This document shows, one piece after another, positions 54,849-64,000 of a stretch of 64,000 bases of DNA. Each line of letters begins with the position of its first letter. The first letter of the stretch is position 1. The position numbers and the translations under genes are program-made. The notes beneath the pieces were generated by a model, which worked only from the letters and a program-made list of their open reading frames with translations, did not search any database and had not been told where the DNA came from. Source of the stretch: Nostoc sp. UHCC 0302. Lineage in GTDB: Bacteria; Cyanobacteriota; Cyanobacteriia; Cyanobacteriales; Nostocaceae. The DNA lies in the NCBI RefSeq assembly GCF_038096175.1, contig NZ_CP151099.1, positions 5,372,001-5,436,000 on the forward strand, read 5' to 3'.

Positions 54849-54907
54849 AGTTAAGTCTCCTCACACCACACCAAAAAGCCGTAGAATTTTCTACGGCTTT
54901 TATTTTT
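54849..54907 (+). ncRNA. yfr1: Yfr1-like small RNA, copy 1
   Basis: About 59 nt, starting near 54849 behind TATACT. The single-stranded core CTCCTCACACCACACC (54857-54872) matches ten of eleven bases of the ACTCCTCACAC motif of Yfr1, the cyanobacterial small RNA that represses porin mRNAs. It ends in the terminator AAAAGCCGTAGAA-TTT-TCTACGGCTTTT followed by ATTTTTT (54874-54907). The usual 5' stem-loop of Yfr1 is not obvious here, so the call is probable, not certain. Confidence 0.6.
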
Positions 54908-55100
54908 TATTAGAGATAAAATCAACAGCTTACTTATCAATTAGCTTACGCACTTATTTAATATATTTGAATCTAATATTGGTAAAAATTATAGTTAGTT
55001 CTTGCCAGAATTATTATGCAAAATACAAGTTTTTTCAAGAAAATATTATGATGCTTTTGTCTTGGTAGTTAGAAGTTGTAGCTCCATCAGCAAGCTTATA

Positions 55101-55218
55101 TAGCGGATTTAAAGTTAATAAAATACACAATATAGGTCTCAAAGCCAGGTTCCCTCCTGAATTCTGACGCCAAGCCGCGAGGGTCTCCGACTCCGTTTCT
55201 GAATTCTGCTGTATGTAA
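55101..55218. repeat. Dispersed repeat, CTGAATTCTGCTGTATG family, copy A
   Basis: It begins TAGCGGATTTAAAGTTAATA, contains ACAATATAGGTCTCAAAG and ends CTGAATTCTGCTGTATGTAA. A related copy lies at 59697-59850, with about 80 percent identity by eye over the first 45 bases. Confidence 0.7.
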
Positions 55219-55289
55219 GCATTTTTGTGGATTACGGTAATGCGATCGCTTACAGGAGAGTGTCATTTAAGTGATCGCGAAAAAATTCT

Positions 55290-55339
55290 GTTACCAAAAT
55301 TGTTACGAGTGCTTTGTTGCTGGGTAAGTACTTTATGAT
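55290..55339 (+). promoter_or_regulatory. Promoter of Yfr1-like RNA 2
   Basis: GTTACCAAAATTGTTAC (55290-55306) and TATGAT (55334-55339), with the same 27-28 base spacing as at copy 1. Confidence 0.55.
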
Positions 55340-55346
55340 GATATCT

Positions 55347-55403
55347 AGTTAAGCTCCTTACACCACACGGAAAGCCGTGAAACATAGAGTTTCGCGGTTT
55401 TTT
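55347..55403 (+). ncRNA. Yfr1-like small RNA, copy 2 (diverged core)
   Basis: About 57 nt starting near 55347. It shares the leader AGTTAAG and the core GCTCCTTACACCACAC (55353-55368) with copy 1 but has T instead of C in the core. The terminator AAGCCGTGAAAC-ATAGA-GTTTCGCGGTTT with a T run ends near 55403. The promoter, leader, core and terminator are all duplicated, so this is a paralogous unit and not a chance hairpin. Confidence 0.55.
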
Positions 55404-55478
55404 CCTTTGTACAGTGACACATTATTTTTCATTATGTGTGCAAACTGACAGTCTCGCATCCAGCACAAATCGCTTATT

Positions 55479-56447
55479 CTAATGGGTTAAAATCTTTCGC
55501 CACTGTTTTACCAATTTTTGCAACTCTTCCGACAACCAGCTATCAAACTGCGGATAAATCGGTAAACGCGGCACTAATTCCCAGCCAGCAGGCTGTAAAA
55601 TTTCTCTTAACGCTTGCTCTTGTAGATGTGGATAATCGGGATTCACTTCATCTTTTGGCCCAATTCCGCCCAAATCTCTAGCACCAGCTTCGATACAAGC
55701 AAGTAACCATTGCTCATCTTTCACTAAATTTGGCGGAATCTGAATCGTAATATCTTGCGGTAAAATCTGACGTGCCTTAGCAATGACTTGTGGTAATTGA
55801 TGGGGATCAAAAGATGGTGCATCAAAAGTTTGCTGATGTCCGGGGCTGTGGGGTTGTAAAATAACTTCTTGAATATGATGGTAACGTTGATGCAACTCAG
55901 ATATAGCTGCCAATGTTTCCCACCAGTCAGCTTCAGTTTCTCCAATTCCCAAAAGTAAACCCGTAGTAAAGGGAATCTGCAACTTTCCCGCCCATTGTAA
56001 TTGTTGCCACCTCACCTGTGGCAATTTACTCGGTGCGTGACGATGCACAGTATTTAATAATTTTGGTGTTAACTGTTCCAACATTAGCCCCATCGAAACA
56101 TTCACACACTTGAGCTTTTGCATCTCCTCAAAACTCAGCGGCCCCGCATTGGTATGTGGTAAAAATCCTATCGTCAGGGCTAATTCGCACAAATCGTAAA
56201 TCAACTCAAACCACGGCTGACGCTTAGGCGAATGGGGATGTACTTCACCACTGAGGATGAGAATTTCACATACATTCTGGCTTTGCAGTTGTTTCAAAAC
56301 GCTTTCGGCGGCTGAGAGGTTCATCCAGGGACTTTTACCCGGTTCGCTGCGAAAGTTGCAGTAGCTACAGCGATTGAAGCACTCATAAGTAGGAACAATT
56401 GTATAAGCAGGGCTATAGGTGACAATGCGGGAATTATCAATTGGCAT
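55479..56447 (-). CDS. cofG: FO synthase subunit CofG (7,8-didemethyl-8-hydroxy-5-deazariboflavin synthase)
   Basis: A 322-residue radical SAM enzyme that, with CofH, builds the deazaflavin FO. In cyanobacteria FO is the antenna pigment of 8-HDF-type DNA photolyase. The radical SAM motif is YECFNRCSYCNFRSEPG (Cys x3 Cys x2 Cys). LILSGEVHPHSPKR, GFLPHTNAGPLS and TTGLLLGIGETEADW are CofG signatures. The ATG at 56447 (MPIDNSRIVTYSPAY) is preferred to a GTG at 56471. CofH and a photolyase gene are not in the window. Confidence 0.93.
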   Translation of the reverse strand: MPIDNSRIVTYSPAYTIVPTYECFNRCSYCNFRSEPGKSPWMNLSAAESVLKQLQSQNVCEILILSGEVHPHSPKRQPWFELIYDLCELALTIGFLPHTNAGPLSFEEMQKLKCVNVSMGLMLEQLTPKLLNTVHRHAPSKLPQVRWQQLQWAGKLQIPFTTGLLLGIGETEADWWETLAAISELHQRYHHIQEVILQPHSPGHQQTFDAPSFDPHQLPQVIAKARQILPQDITIQIPPNLVKDEQWLLACIEAGARDLGGIGPKDEVNPDYPHLQEQALREILQPAGWELVPRLPIYPQFDSWLSEELQKLVKQWRKILTH

Positions 56448-56657
56448 AAAAATAAAACAGGTGTTCACCACGCAGTGATCTCTACTTTGGTAAGGTTACG
56501 GAAACTAACCCGATACAAATGGTTAGAGTAGGCGATCGCAATTAAACTTCATAAATCTTGCTGTTAAAACTCGCTTTGCACCAAACACGCTCTTATGCTT
56601 TAAAAGCTCTTTTTTGGGGCTTTTCGGGAATCAATAGAAAAATTTTTGCAAAAATGC

Positions 56658-56686
56658 TTTACAAAGTTTAATAAGTCTATTAAGAT
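56658..56686 (+). promoter_or_regulatory. Sigma-70-type promoter of psbA copy 1
   Basis: TTTACA (56658-56663), a 17-base spacer and TAAGAT (56681-56686). This predicts a start near 56693 and a 50-nt leader, as is usual for psbA. Confidence 0.65.
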
Positions 56687-56721
56687 ATATTTCAGGTAGC
56701 AAATCTACCCAAACATCATAA

Positions 56722-57825
<1,104 letters not shown>

Positions 57826-58401
57826 TTCTCAAGATTAACTAAATCAAAGACGCCTCCCAGAAATGGGGGGCGTTTTTTAGTTGTAATTACTTAAAAATAA
57901 GTAGTTTCAGAACTTCTATAATAGATTTTGTCCGATAGCGATATCGCCTTTTCTCACCTGCGTAGACACCTGTAGACGGCTTGTCATACACTCGCAAAGA
58001 AGCAAACGCAGTCTCTCCAACAAGTTTGTTCACAACAGAATTCTTGCCAACGCTGACAAAAGTTAATTCATTGAGAATATTTGATGATTTTGTTAGTTAA
58101 AGCGTTGTCTCTCTATCGGATAGTGATACTCCTAGATATTATTAATAAAAATTAATAAAAACAGATTGAAAAATACAAATATTTAATGTAAAACCTGGTA
58201 TTAAGAGCCGGGAAAAGTTTCCCTTTTTTCACATCATCTCCCTTGGGAAATTGATTAGTAATATTTTTCTGTGTGAGGTAATTCCAAAGAGTCCCGGTGA
58301 TTAGGGAGAAGGTATTTCACGAAAGTCTTTGAAAACATCATTATTCTCAATTTTTAGGAATTGGGAAACTTTGTTGTTAGCGAATTATCGACAATACAGC
58401 C
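57826..58401. other. 576-bp gap between the psbA genes
   Basis: After the terminator it is AT-rich. GCGATATCGC (palindrome, about 57937) and CTATCGGATAGTGATA (about 58114) are small symmetric pieces of unknown meaning. There is no gene; the promoter of the second psbA gene is not evident. Confidence 0.5.
57850..57878 (+). terminator. Terminator of psbA copy 1
   Basis: ACGCCTCCCA-GAAA-TGGGGGGCGT followed by TTTTT, 25 bases after the stop. Confidence 0.9.
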
Positions 58402-59484
58402 ATGACGACAACTCTAGGAAGAAGCGAAAGCGGCAACCTGTGGGATCGGTTCTGTCAATGGATTACTAGTACCGAAAATCGACTTTATGTTGGTTGGTTC
58501 GGGGTTTTAATGATTCCTACTCTGTTGACCGCTACTATTTGTTTCATTATTGCCTTTATTGCTGCGCCCCCCGTGGATATTGACGGTATTCGGGAGCCAG
58601 TTTCTGGTTCTTTGTTATACGGCAACAACATTATCACTGGTGCTGTTGTACCCACATCCAACGCTATTGGTTTGCACTTCTACCCAATTTGGGATGCTGC
58701 TTCAATGGATGAATGGCTCTACAACGGCGGCCCTTATCAGCTCATTGTCTTGCATTTCCTGATTGGGATTTTCTGCTGGCTTGGTCGGCAATGGGAGTTA
58801 AGCTATCGTCTGGGGATGCGTCCTTGGATTTGTGTAGCTTACTCTGCTCCTGTAGCTGCTGCAACTTCTGTTTTCTTAATTTACCCAATTGGTCAAGGTA
58901 GCTTTTCTGACGGAATGCCTCTAGGCATTAGTGGCACGTTTAACTTCATGTTCGTTTTCCAAGCCGAGCATAATATCCTCATGCACCCCTTCCATCAACT
59001 AGGTGTCGCTGCGGTGTTCGGTGGTGCGCTGTTTTGTGCAATGCACGGTTCTTTAGTAACTTCCTCTTTAGTTAGGGAAACGACTGAAAGTGAATCCCTC
59101 AACTATGGATACAAGTTTGGTCAAGAACAAGAAACATACAGCATCGTAGCGGCTCATGGTTATTTTGGGCGATTAATCTGGCAATATGCCAGCTTTAATA
59201 ACTCGCGTTCCTTGCACTTTTTCTTGGCAGCTTGGCCTGTTGTTGGCATATGGTTGACATCATTGGGCATTAGTACGATGGCGTTCAACCTTAACGGTTT
59301 TAACTTCAACCAGTCTGTTATTGACTCCCAAGGTCGTGTAATTAATACATGGGCGGATGTGCTGAACCGTGCCAACCTGGGTATTGAAGTGATGCATGAA
59401 CGTAATGCTCACAATTTCCCGCTAGATTTGGCTGCTGGTGAGGCAGTACCTGTGGCTTTACAAGCTCCTGCAATTCATGGTTAA
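58402..59484 (+). CDS. psbA: Photosystem II D1 protein, Gln130 form
   Basis: A second 360-residue D1 protein. Residue 130 is Gln ([12 protein letters not shown]), the D1:1 low-light type. The microaerobic D1-prime markers are absent: Gly80, Phe158 and Thr286 are the standard residues. All Mn, Tyr161, His198, His215 and Ser264 positions are intact, so it is not a rogue or ChlF-type D1. Compared with copy 1 there are many changes near the lumenal and QB sides ([24 protein letters not shown]), and codon use is less biased, suggesting lower or conditional expression. A terminator follows 25 bp after the stop. Confidence 0.98.
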   Translation: MTTTLGRSESGNLWDRFCQWITSTENRLYVGWFGVLMIPTLLTATICFIIAFIAAPPVDIDGIREPVSGSLLYGNNIITGAVVPTSNAIGLHFYPIWDAASMDEWLYNGGPYQLIVLHFLIGIFCWLGRQWELSYRLGMRPWICVAYSAPVAAATSVFLIYPIGQGSFSDGMPLGISGTFNFMFVFQAEHNILMHPFHQLGVAAVFGGALFCAMHGSLVTSSLVRETTESESLNYGYKFGQEQETYSIVAAHGYFGRLIWQYASFNNSRSLHFFLAAWPVVGIWLTSLGISTMAFNLNGFNFNQSVIDSQGRVINTWADVLNRANLGIEVMHERNAHNFPLDLAAGEAVPVALQAPAIHG

Positions 59485-59508
59485 TCACAGAGGTTAATAT
59501 AAATGCAC

Positions 59509-59537
59509 AGCGCTCTCTAACTAGAGGGCGCTTTTTT
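59509..59537 (+). terminator. Terminator of psbA copy 2
   Basis: AGCGCTCTCT-AACT-AGAGGGCGCT followed by TTTTT, 25 bases after the stop. Confidence 0.9.
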
Positions 59538-59607
59538 ATAGAATCACGGATACACAAGAGATTTACATAGATTAAGTGATCAAAAATATCTTGTGTCTTT
59601 GAGTACA

Positions 59608-59655
59608 GTTACAAAATTGTTACTCGTTTACATTTAGTGGATGCATGGTTATAAA
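59608..59655 (+). promoter_or_regulatory. Third copy of the GTTAC-N6-GTTAC promoter motif, without a Yfr1 core
   Basis: GTTACAAAATTGTTAC (59608-59623) and TATAAA (59650-59655) reproduce the spacing seen upstream of the two Yfr1-like RNAs. No CTCCTCACAC core follows. It may be an orphan promoter or the remains of a third unit. Confidence 0.45.
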
Positions 59656-59696
59656 TAAAAATAATTGTCAAGTTTCTTAGTTAAAAGTAAAGATAC

Positions 59697-59850
59697 AGCA
59701 GATTTCAAGTTTATGAAGTAGACAATATAGTTCTCAAAGTCAGGTATCAAGCCTGTTTTCATTCTGACTTCTGTTAGCGTAGCGGGGCGCAGCCCATTCT
59801 GACTCACCTCGGCTACGCTCGGCGACCACCTGAATTCTGCTGTATGTCAG
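59697..59850. repeat. Dispersed repeat, CTGAATTCTGCTGTATG family, copy B
   Basis: Related to copy A at 55101-55218. It carries an extra GC-rich insert (GCGTAGCGGGGCGCAGCCCA at about 59777 and CTCGGCTACGCTCGGCGACC at about 59809). Confidence 0.7.
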
Positions 59851-59975
59851 TACTGACGGTTATTACAAGAGTTTAGATTTTCATATACAAACTATAAATT
59901 CAAGATTTTAGCTTTCGTCTAGATTTTTATCAATCAATTCAATATAAAATCAAAAACTTAAAATCAAAAATCAAA

Positions 59976-61376
59976 ATGGCAGACCTAACTCCCCTAACTC
60001 CAAATTCTAGTTTTAGTTTGACGCTGCGTTTACAAATTCCCAATCGTGTGGGGATGCTGGCATCAGTAACCCAGGCGATCGCTACCACTGGTGGTAATCT
60101 TGGTCAAATTGATCTAATCGAGCAAACCCGCAAAGAGTCCATCCGCGATATCACTGTTGATGCTGCCAGCACTGAACACGCTGAAACCATTGTCCAAGCA
60201 GTCAAGGTATTGCCAGATATTAAGCTACTAAGTGTTTATGACCGTACCTTTAATTTACATCGGGGTGGCAAAATCAGCATTACTAGCAGAATTCCTTTAA
60301 GAAGTGTTTCTGATTTAGCAATGGCTTACACACCCGGAGTCGGGCGGATTTGTACGGCGATCGCTCAAGACCCAGAGGAAGTTTACAATTTAACAATCAA
60401 ACAAAACACTGTTGCTATTGTTACCGATGGTAGTGCGGTTTTGGGCTTGGGCAATCTCGGCCCAGCTGCTGCCTTACCAGTTATGGAAGGCAAAGCCATG
60501 CTGTTTAAAGAATTTGCTGGACTTGATGCTTTTCCCATCTGTCTTGCCACTCAAAATACAGATGAGATTATCCAAGCAGTCAAGAATATCGCCCCAGTTT
60601 TCGGCGGCGTGAACTTAGAAGATATTGCTGCACCTCGTTGCTTTGAAATTGAACAAAGATTGCGGCAAGAATTAGATATCCCCGTTTTTCACGATGACCA
60701 GCATGGTACAGCTATTGTGACGTTGGCAGCGTTGTTTAACGCCCTGAAATTAGTACATAAATCGCTTGCAGAAATTCGCATCGTAATTAACGGTGCTGGA
60801 GCGGCTGGGGTAGCGATCGCCCGCTTACTTCGCAAAGCTGGAGCAGATAAAATCTGGATGTGCGACTCTAAAGGAATTATCTCTACCAGTCGCACCGACC
60901 TGACGGAGGAAAAGCGTGAATTCGCGGTGAAGGCCCAAGGTACTCTAGCGGGGGCGCTACAAGGGGCAGATGTATTTATTGGTGTTAGCGCCCCCGGAGT
61001 TTTGACTCCAGAAATGGTGCAATCGATGGCGAAAGACCCAATTGTGTTTGCTATGGCAAATCCCATTCCAGAAATTCAGCCAGAATTAGTTGATAAAAAT
61101 GTAGCTGTCATCGCCACTGGTCGCAGTGATTACCCAAATCAAATCAATAACGTTCTAGCTTTTCCGGGAGTTTTCCGTGGTGCTTTAGATTGTCGGGCGC
61201 AAACAATAACGACCACAATGTATTTAGAAGCTGCAAGTGCGATCGCTTCTTTAGTCAAGCCTTCGGATCTAGATCGGGAACATATTATTCCTTCGGTCTT
61301 TGATGAGCGTGTCGTTACTGCTGTTGCTGCTGCTGTACAACGTGCAGCCCGTGAAGAAGGTATTGCTCGAAGTTAA
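59976..61376 (+). CDS. NAD(P)-dependent malic enzyme with N-terminal ACT domain
   Basis: A 466-residue protein. An ACT regulatory domain (about 13-85, LRLQIPNRVGMLASVTQAIA) precedes a malic enzyme core that oxidatively decarboxylates malate to pyruvate. Core marks are YTPGVGRICTAIAQ, TDGSAVLGLGNLGPAAALPV (catalytic and metal-site motif), FHDDQHGTAIVTLAALFNAL and the Rossmann IVINGAGAAGVAIARLL. The acidic residue after the GAGAA strand (WMCDSKG) favours NAD over NADP. The ACT domain implies control by an amino acid or other small ligand. A terminator hairpin follows. Confidence 0.93.
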   Translation: MADLTPLTPNSSFSLTLRLQIPNRVGMLASVTQAIATTGGNLGQIDLIEQTRKESIRDITVDAASTEHAETIVQAVKVLPDIKLLSVYDRTFNLHRGGKISITSRIPLRSVSDLAMAYTPGVGRICTAIAQDPEEVYNLTIKQNTVAIVTDGSAVLGLGNLGPAAALPVMEGKAMLFKEFAGLDAFPICLATQNTDEIIQAVKNIAPVFGGVNLEDIAAPRCFEIEQRLRQELDIPVFHDDQHGTAIVTLAALFNALKLVHKSLAEIRIVINGAGAAGVAIARLLRKAGADKIWMCDSKGIISTSRTDLTEEKREFAVKAQGTLAGALQGADVFIGVSAPGVLTPEMVQSMAKDPIVFAMANPIPEIQPELVDKNVAVIATGRSDYPNQINNVLAFPGVFRGALDCRAQTITTTMYLEAASAIASLVKPSDLDREHIIPSVFDERVVTAVAAAVQRAAREEGIARS

Positions 61377-61945
61377 TTGAAAAGGTGTAGGGGAAACAGT
61401 TTTTTCCTACACCAATTCTCCAAAATGATGTTCTGCACAGAGTACGGCACAAGCGAATTATCCTGATGCAATGCGGTGACTCACATGAATGCTTACTCAA
61501 TGACGGCGGCTTTTCACTAGATGCGATCGGAATAATGGATTCAAAGAAGAAATAACGCTTGTTCATCCTGATTCTGAGTTTTAACGCGAAACCAAAAATT
61601 TTCGCTATGATCCAAAAACACTAATCGATCTGCATCAATATCGTACTCAACCAGAACAGTTAGAGCCAGACTGTTACAATCAATTTTGCTTTCTATGAAT
61701 TTTCGAGCTAGTTAGTTATTAAAAATAAAATTTACATCAAACAATTAGCTTGTATCAGTAAATTTCCGCCTATATCTCTGGGGGGATTTTCAGGAAATTT
61801 GACTGATAAACAGCAAAAAAAAGCAGACATTATTTAAATACAAAGGCTTGCTTGAATTTAAGCAGTTTAACTCTCATTTTTGGGGATAACATGGGAGTAA
61901 GTTTATTACAAGCTTGTCATAGCGCGTTTAGCGTCAGTTTCTTTT
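61377..61945. other. 570-bp gap between malic enzyme and remA
   Basis: After the terminator no credible gene is seen. AAATTTCC (about 61761) and GGAAATTT (about 61794) form an inverted repeat around a G-rich loop, about 150 bp upstream of remA. Confidence 0.5.
61384..61413 (+). terminator. Terminator of the malic enzyme gene
   Basis: GGTGTAGG-GGAAA-CAG-TTTTTT-CCTACACC, a stem with an internal T-rich arm, starting eight bases after the stop. Confidence 0.7.
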
Positions 61946-62212
61946 ATGGACATTCAGTTAATCAACATCGGTTTTGGCAACATCGTATCTGCCAAGCGAG
62001 TAGTTGCCATTGTCAGTCCAGAGTCTGCCCCGATTAAACGGATCATCACCGATGCACGGGACAGAGGTCAATTGATAGATGCAACTTACGGTCGCCGAAC
62101 AAGGGCTGTAATTATCACTGATTCCAGCCACGTAATTCTGTCGGCGATTCAACCGGAAACGGTGGCGAATCGCTTTGTGATTTCCCGCGATCATCAAGTT
62201 GTAGATAATTAA
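61946..62212 (+). CDS. remA: RemA/DUF370 family regulator
   Basis: An 88-residue protein with the DUF370 signature [40 protein letters not shown] and [20 protein letters not shown]. RemA in Bacillus is a DNA-binding activator of matrix and osmoprotection genes that forms rings. In cyanobacteria the role is not defined. It lies 181 bp upstream of gmk on the same strand, the remA-gmk linkage known from Firmicutes. Confidence 0.92.
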   Translation: MDIQLINIGFGNIVSAKRVVAIVSPESAPIKRIITDARDRGQLIDATYGRRTRAVIITDSSHVILSAIQPETVANRFVISRDHQVVDN

Positions 62213-62393
62213 TTAAGAATCCGATTTACAACCCTACCTCTATTTGCACCATTTCGGCAGTACTATGTGAATTAGACAATTTTTCTGTCACCCGTGCTAC
62301 AAATTTCTTAGTCAATAGTAGTCTTGGCTAAAAACACAAGACTCATGGCTAATGAAAGAATATCTCTTGATTAATTCACAGGTTGAATGGATG

Positions 62394-62987
62394 ATGCAAG
62401 TTTTACCCATCCAGAGTGCTACTACCAAAGAATGCCCGCCTAATGGCAGGTTAATTGTTTTAACCGGCCCTAGTGGCGTTGGCAAAGGAACTTTAATGCG
62501 ATCGCTTCTCCAGCGTCATCCGGAACTATACTATTCTGTCTCCGTGACGACTCGTTCTCCCCGTCCAGGGGAAATTGATGGCAAAAACTATTACTTTATT
62601 AGCCGTAGTAAGTTTGAACAATTGGTCGCTCAAGGCCAGTTCTTAGAATGGGCGGAGTTTGCTGGTAATTATTACGGTACACCCAGTGAAACTGTGCTTA
62701 ACCAAATTCGCTCCGGCAAGTTAGTGGTGCTGGAAATTGAACTAGAAGGAGCAAGACAAATTCGTACCTCCTTCCCCAGTGCTAAGAGCATTTTTATTTT
62801 GCCACCTTCCTTTGAGGAATTGGAAAAACGTATACGTGGTCGCGCCCAGGACTCTGAAGAAGCGATCGCCCGTCGTTTGCGCCGCGCCCAGGAAGAAATT
62901 AAAGCCGCAGATGAATTTGATCTTCAAATCGTTAATGACGATTTAGAAACTGCTCTAAATGACATTGAAGCGGCTTTATTTGGATAA
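62394..62987 (+). CDS. gmk: Guanylate kinase
   Basis: A 197-residue cytosolic kinase that converts GMP to GDP with ATP. The P-loop is [17 protein letters not shown], the GMP-binding region is [20 protein letters not shown] and [15 protein letters not shown], and the lid holds [17 protein letters not shown] place the start at ATG 62394 (MQVLPIQS), which fits known cyanobacterial Gmk proteins; the open frame extends 14 codons upstream. It converges with psaL, and a hairpin lies between the two stops. Confidence 0.95.
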   Translation: MQVLPIQSATTKECPPNGRLIVLTGPSGVGKGTLMRSLLQRHPELYYSVSVTTRSPRPGEIDGKNYYFISRSKFEQLVAQGQFLEWAEFAGNYYGTPSETVLNQIRSGKLVVLEIELEGARQIRTSFPSAKSIFILPPSFEELEKRIRGRAQDSEEAIARRLRRAQEEIKAADEFDLQIVNDDLETALNDIEAALFG

Positions 62988-62994
62988 GTTAAGA

Positions 62995-63030
62995 GTTAGG
63001 AGTGAAAAATTCAAATTCCTAACTCCTAAC
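62995..63030. terminator. Shared hairpin between the convergent gmk and psaL
   Basis: GTTAGGAGT (62995-63003) and ACTCCTAAC (63022-63030) form a 9-bp stem with an AT-rich loop. It lies between the two stops and could serve both strands. Confidence 0.6.
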
Positions 63031-63044
63031 TTATAACTCGTAAA

Positions 63045-63566
63045 TTAACCGAATAGACCTTGAATTAGTCCTAAATTACTAGTCAGAAAGTAAGCAACTA
63101 CTGCACCGCCAATTCCACCAATTAAAAAAGTACTGGCAAAGTTATTCCAGCTTTCTTTGGAATTAAAAGCATCTGCTGGAGGGTTGGGTACGGTAACGCT
63201 AGCTAGTGCTTTAGGAGGATTGCTATTCGCATACAAGGATAAAGCACCAGTAAGAAGAACAACTAAGCCAATGGCTGCCAATAATCCAGCTAAGTTAGCA
63301 TTAGCTGTATCACGTAAGGGCCCCAATTTTGCAAAGGGGCCAAACAGCCAGTAACCATGAGCTGCTCCCACTTCTAGCCCGCGTCTACCAGCACTCAGAC
63401 CTGGGCGATAAGCGGGTAAGTTATTAATGAACCACTTCACTATGGGAGAAGAATTAACCGGGGTTTCTAGGTTGCCTATTTGCGGATCACGTCCTGCTGG
63501 AAAAACAACTTCCCGATTTCTGGGATCGCTCGGCAGATTTTTTGATGCATCTACTGCTTGCGCCAT
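63045..63566 (-). CDS. psaL: Photosystem I subunit XI (PsaL)
   Basis: A 173-residue thylakoid membrane protein that holds the photosystem I trimer or tetramer together and binds chlorophylls and a carotenoid. It starts MAQAVDASKNLPSDPRNREV, followed by TPVNSSPIVKWFINNLPAYR and GLEVGAAHGYWLFGPFAKLG. Three hydrophobic helices follow, the last near STFLIGGIGGAVVAYFLTS. The length is about 20 residues longer at the N-terminus than in unicellular forms, as in Nostocales, whose photosystem I is often tetrameric. It lies downstream of psaJ on the same strand. Confidence 0.97.
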   Translation of the reverse strand: MAQAVDASKNLPSDPRNREVVFPAGRDPQIGNLETPVNSSPIVKWFINNLPAYRPGLSAGRRGLEVGAAHGYWLFGPFAKLGPLRDTANANLAGLLAAIGLVVLLTGALSLYANSNPPKALASVTVPNPPADAFNSKESWNNFASTFLIGGIGGAVVAYFLTSNLGLIQGLFG

Positions 63567-63839
63567 ATTTTATGTTCGCCTCTAAATTAGAATGGTGGCA
63601 TTTTTATATTAATAATAATTGTAGCTAAAGATTTTTTTTGACTGATAAGTTTAGAAAAATTAATTAAGCTGTTTTCAAATCTGTGAAACTCGCGATCTGT
63701 AAATAAGATCACGAGTTTCAAAAATTATTTTTGCTGCTTATTTAAGTAATAATTTCACTTAAATAAGCTGAGTAGAACAACTACACAATTTTAGACAAAA
63801 GACAACCACATTCAACTGTCTTAAATCTCCATTTTCTAC
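63567..63839. other. psaJ-psaL spacer
   Basis: 273 bp, AT-rich. Besides the hairpin at 63685-63719 it must hold any separate psaL promoter. The purine stretch GAGGCGAACAT on the minus strand just upstream of the psaL ATG contains its GAGG ribosome binding site. Confidence 0.5.
63685..63719 (-). terminator. Hairpin between psaJ and psaL
   Basis: GAAACTCGCGATCT (63685-63698) and AGATCACGAGTTTC (63706-63719) form a 14-bp stem with one mismatch, about 120 bp after the psaJ stop. There is no T run on the minus strand, so read-through into psaL is possible. Confidence 0.5.
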
Positions 63840-63989
63840 CTATGGCAGTGGGTGAAAAAGTAGGTCTGGGAAAAAGCGGTTGAATTCAATCAAAATACCT
63901 GCTGTGATTGTCAGCCATATAGTAGCTGCCACCGGCGCTGTGGAAATAAATTTAATCAAATAGGATGATTGGTCGCTTTTGTCAGCCAT
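63840..63989 (-). CDS. psaJ: Photosystem I subunit IX (PsaJ)
   Basis: A 49-residue one-helix subunit of photosystem I that sits beside PsaF and binds chlorophylls. The reading is [20 protein letters not shown], then [20 protein letters not shown], then PDLLFHPLP and TAG. The signature STAPV-TIW and the conserved Glu-Phe-Asn-Arg-Phe-Phe-Pro-Asp end identify it. It is complete, with the ATG at 63989. psaF is expected just outside the right edge, because psaF-psaJ is the normal order. Confidence 0.95.
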   Translation of the reverse strand: MADKSDQSSYLIKFISTAPVAATIWLTITAGILIEFNRFFPDLLFHPLP

Positions 63990-64000
63990 GAATTTAGTCT

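Larger units (their letters stand above)
54701..55478. other. 780-bp gap: two Yfr1-like RNAs and a dispersed repeat
   Basis: No protein gene is supported. It contains two small-RNA units (54849-54907 and 55347-55403) with a dispersed repeat (55101-55218) between them. Confidence 0.6.
59485..59975. other. 490-bp gap with a terminator, orphan promoter motif and repeat
   Basis: It holds the psbA terminator, the GTTAC-N6-GTTAC motif (59608) and a dispersed repeat (59697-59850). The AT-rich stretch 59850-59975 probably holds the malic enzyme promoter. Confidence 0.55.

Noticed and set aside
58402-59484. Second psbA as a rogue (ChlF-type) or microaerobic D1-prime
   Set aside because: All Mn-cluster ligands are intact and Gly80, Phe158 and Thr286 are standard, so it is an ordinary Gln130 D1.

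Overview
The window comes from a filamentous, probably heterocyst-forming cyanobacterium of the Nostoc/Anabaena/Calothrix group. Evidence: two full-length psbA genes, psaL and psaJ, an ndhA-ndhI-ndhG-ndhE operon, the cyanobacterial ribosomal protein PSRP-3, a nitrogenase-associated small protein, a Pil/Hmp-type chemotaxis operon, many GCGATCGC (HIP1) sites, and heptameric short tandem repeats in the gaps. Genes are mostly chromosomal housekeeping genes in short operons separated by AT-rich spacers. I see no prophage, CRISPR array or transposase gene.

Layout. 1-8.5 kb: end of a folate/biopterin-type transporter, tRNA-Ala, hisF, ruvB, a TPR protein, two convergent CYP110-like cytochromes P450, a HAD hydrolase and a DUF29 protein. 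8.6-17.7 kb: PSRP-3, a kinase/WD40 fusion with eroded catalytic motifs, a phosphodiester glycosidase-like secreted protein, a long repeat-filled gap, fmt, a DUF6464-like gene, a secreted histidine phosphatase and an RHH-Mop fusion with a palindrome at its start. 18.1-26.6 kb: a five-gene chemotaxis operon read leftwards (PatA-like regulator, CheY, CheW, MCP, CheA hybrid). 27.6-35.4 kb: tRNA-Leu, a candidate structured RNA, alr, an HNH nuclease, a DHH phosphoesterase, a second DUF29 gene, a broken gene, sixA and gltA. 36-40 kb: ndhAIGE followed by nadK. 40.5-51.3 kb: an acyltransferase, a GT39-like glycosyltransferase, a DM13 lipoprotein, a three-gene two-component cluster, small genes and an OmpR-type regulator. 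51.4-56.5 kb: arsM, a PiT permease and arsS (arsenosugar synthesis), two Yfr1-like small RNAs, and cofG. 56.7-64 kb: two psbA genes with different residue 130, an ACT-malic enzyme, remA-gmk, psaL and psaJ.

The most notable signals are: (i) two small-RNA units about 500 bp apart carrying a Yfr1-like CTCCT(C/T)ACACCACAC core, each with a promoter, a terminator and a shared upstream GTTAC-N6/7-GTTAC motif; (ii) dispersed and tandem repeats that have entered genes, adding about 40 residues inside a histidine-kinase ATPase domain, a tail to a DUF6464-like protein, the start regions of fmt, ndhG and sixA, and the stop codon of arsM (inside a MITE terminal repeat); (iii) a perfect palindrome overlapping the ribosome-binding region of an RHH-Mop regulator; (iv) a PiT permease between arsM and arsS. 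Functions are inferred from sequence motifs and remembered family features; no database search was run.
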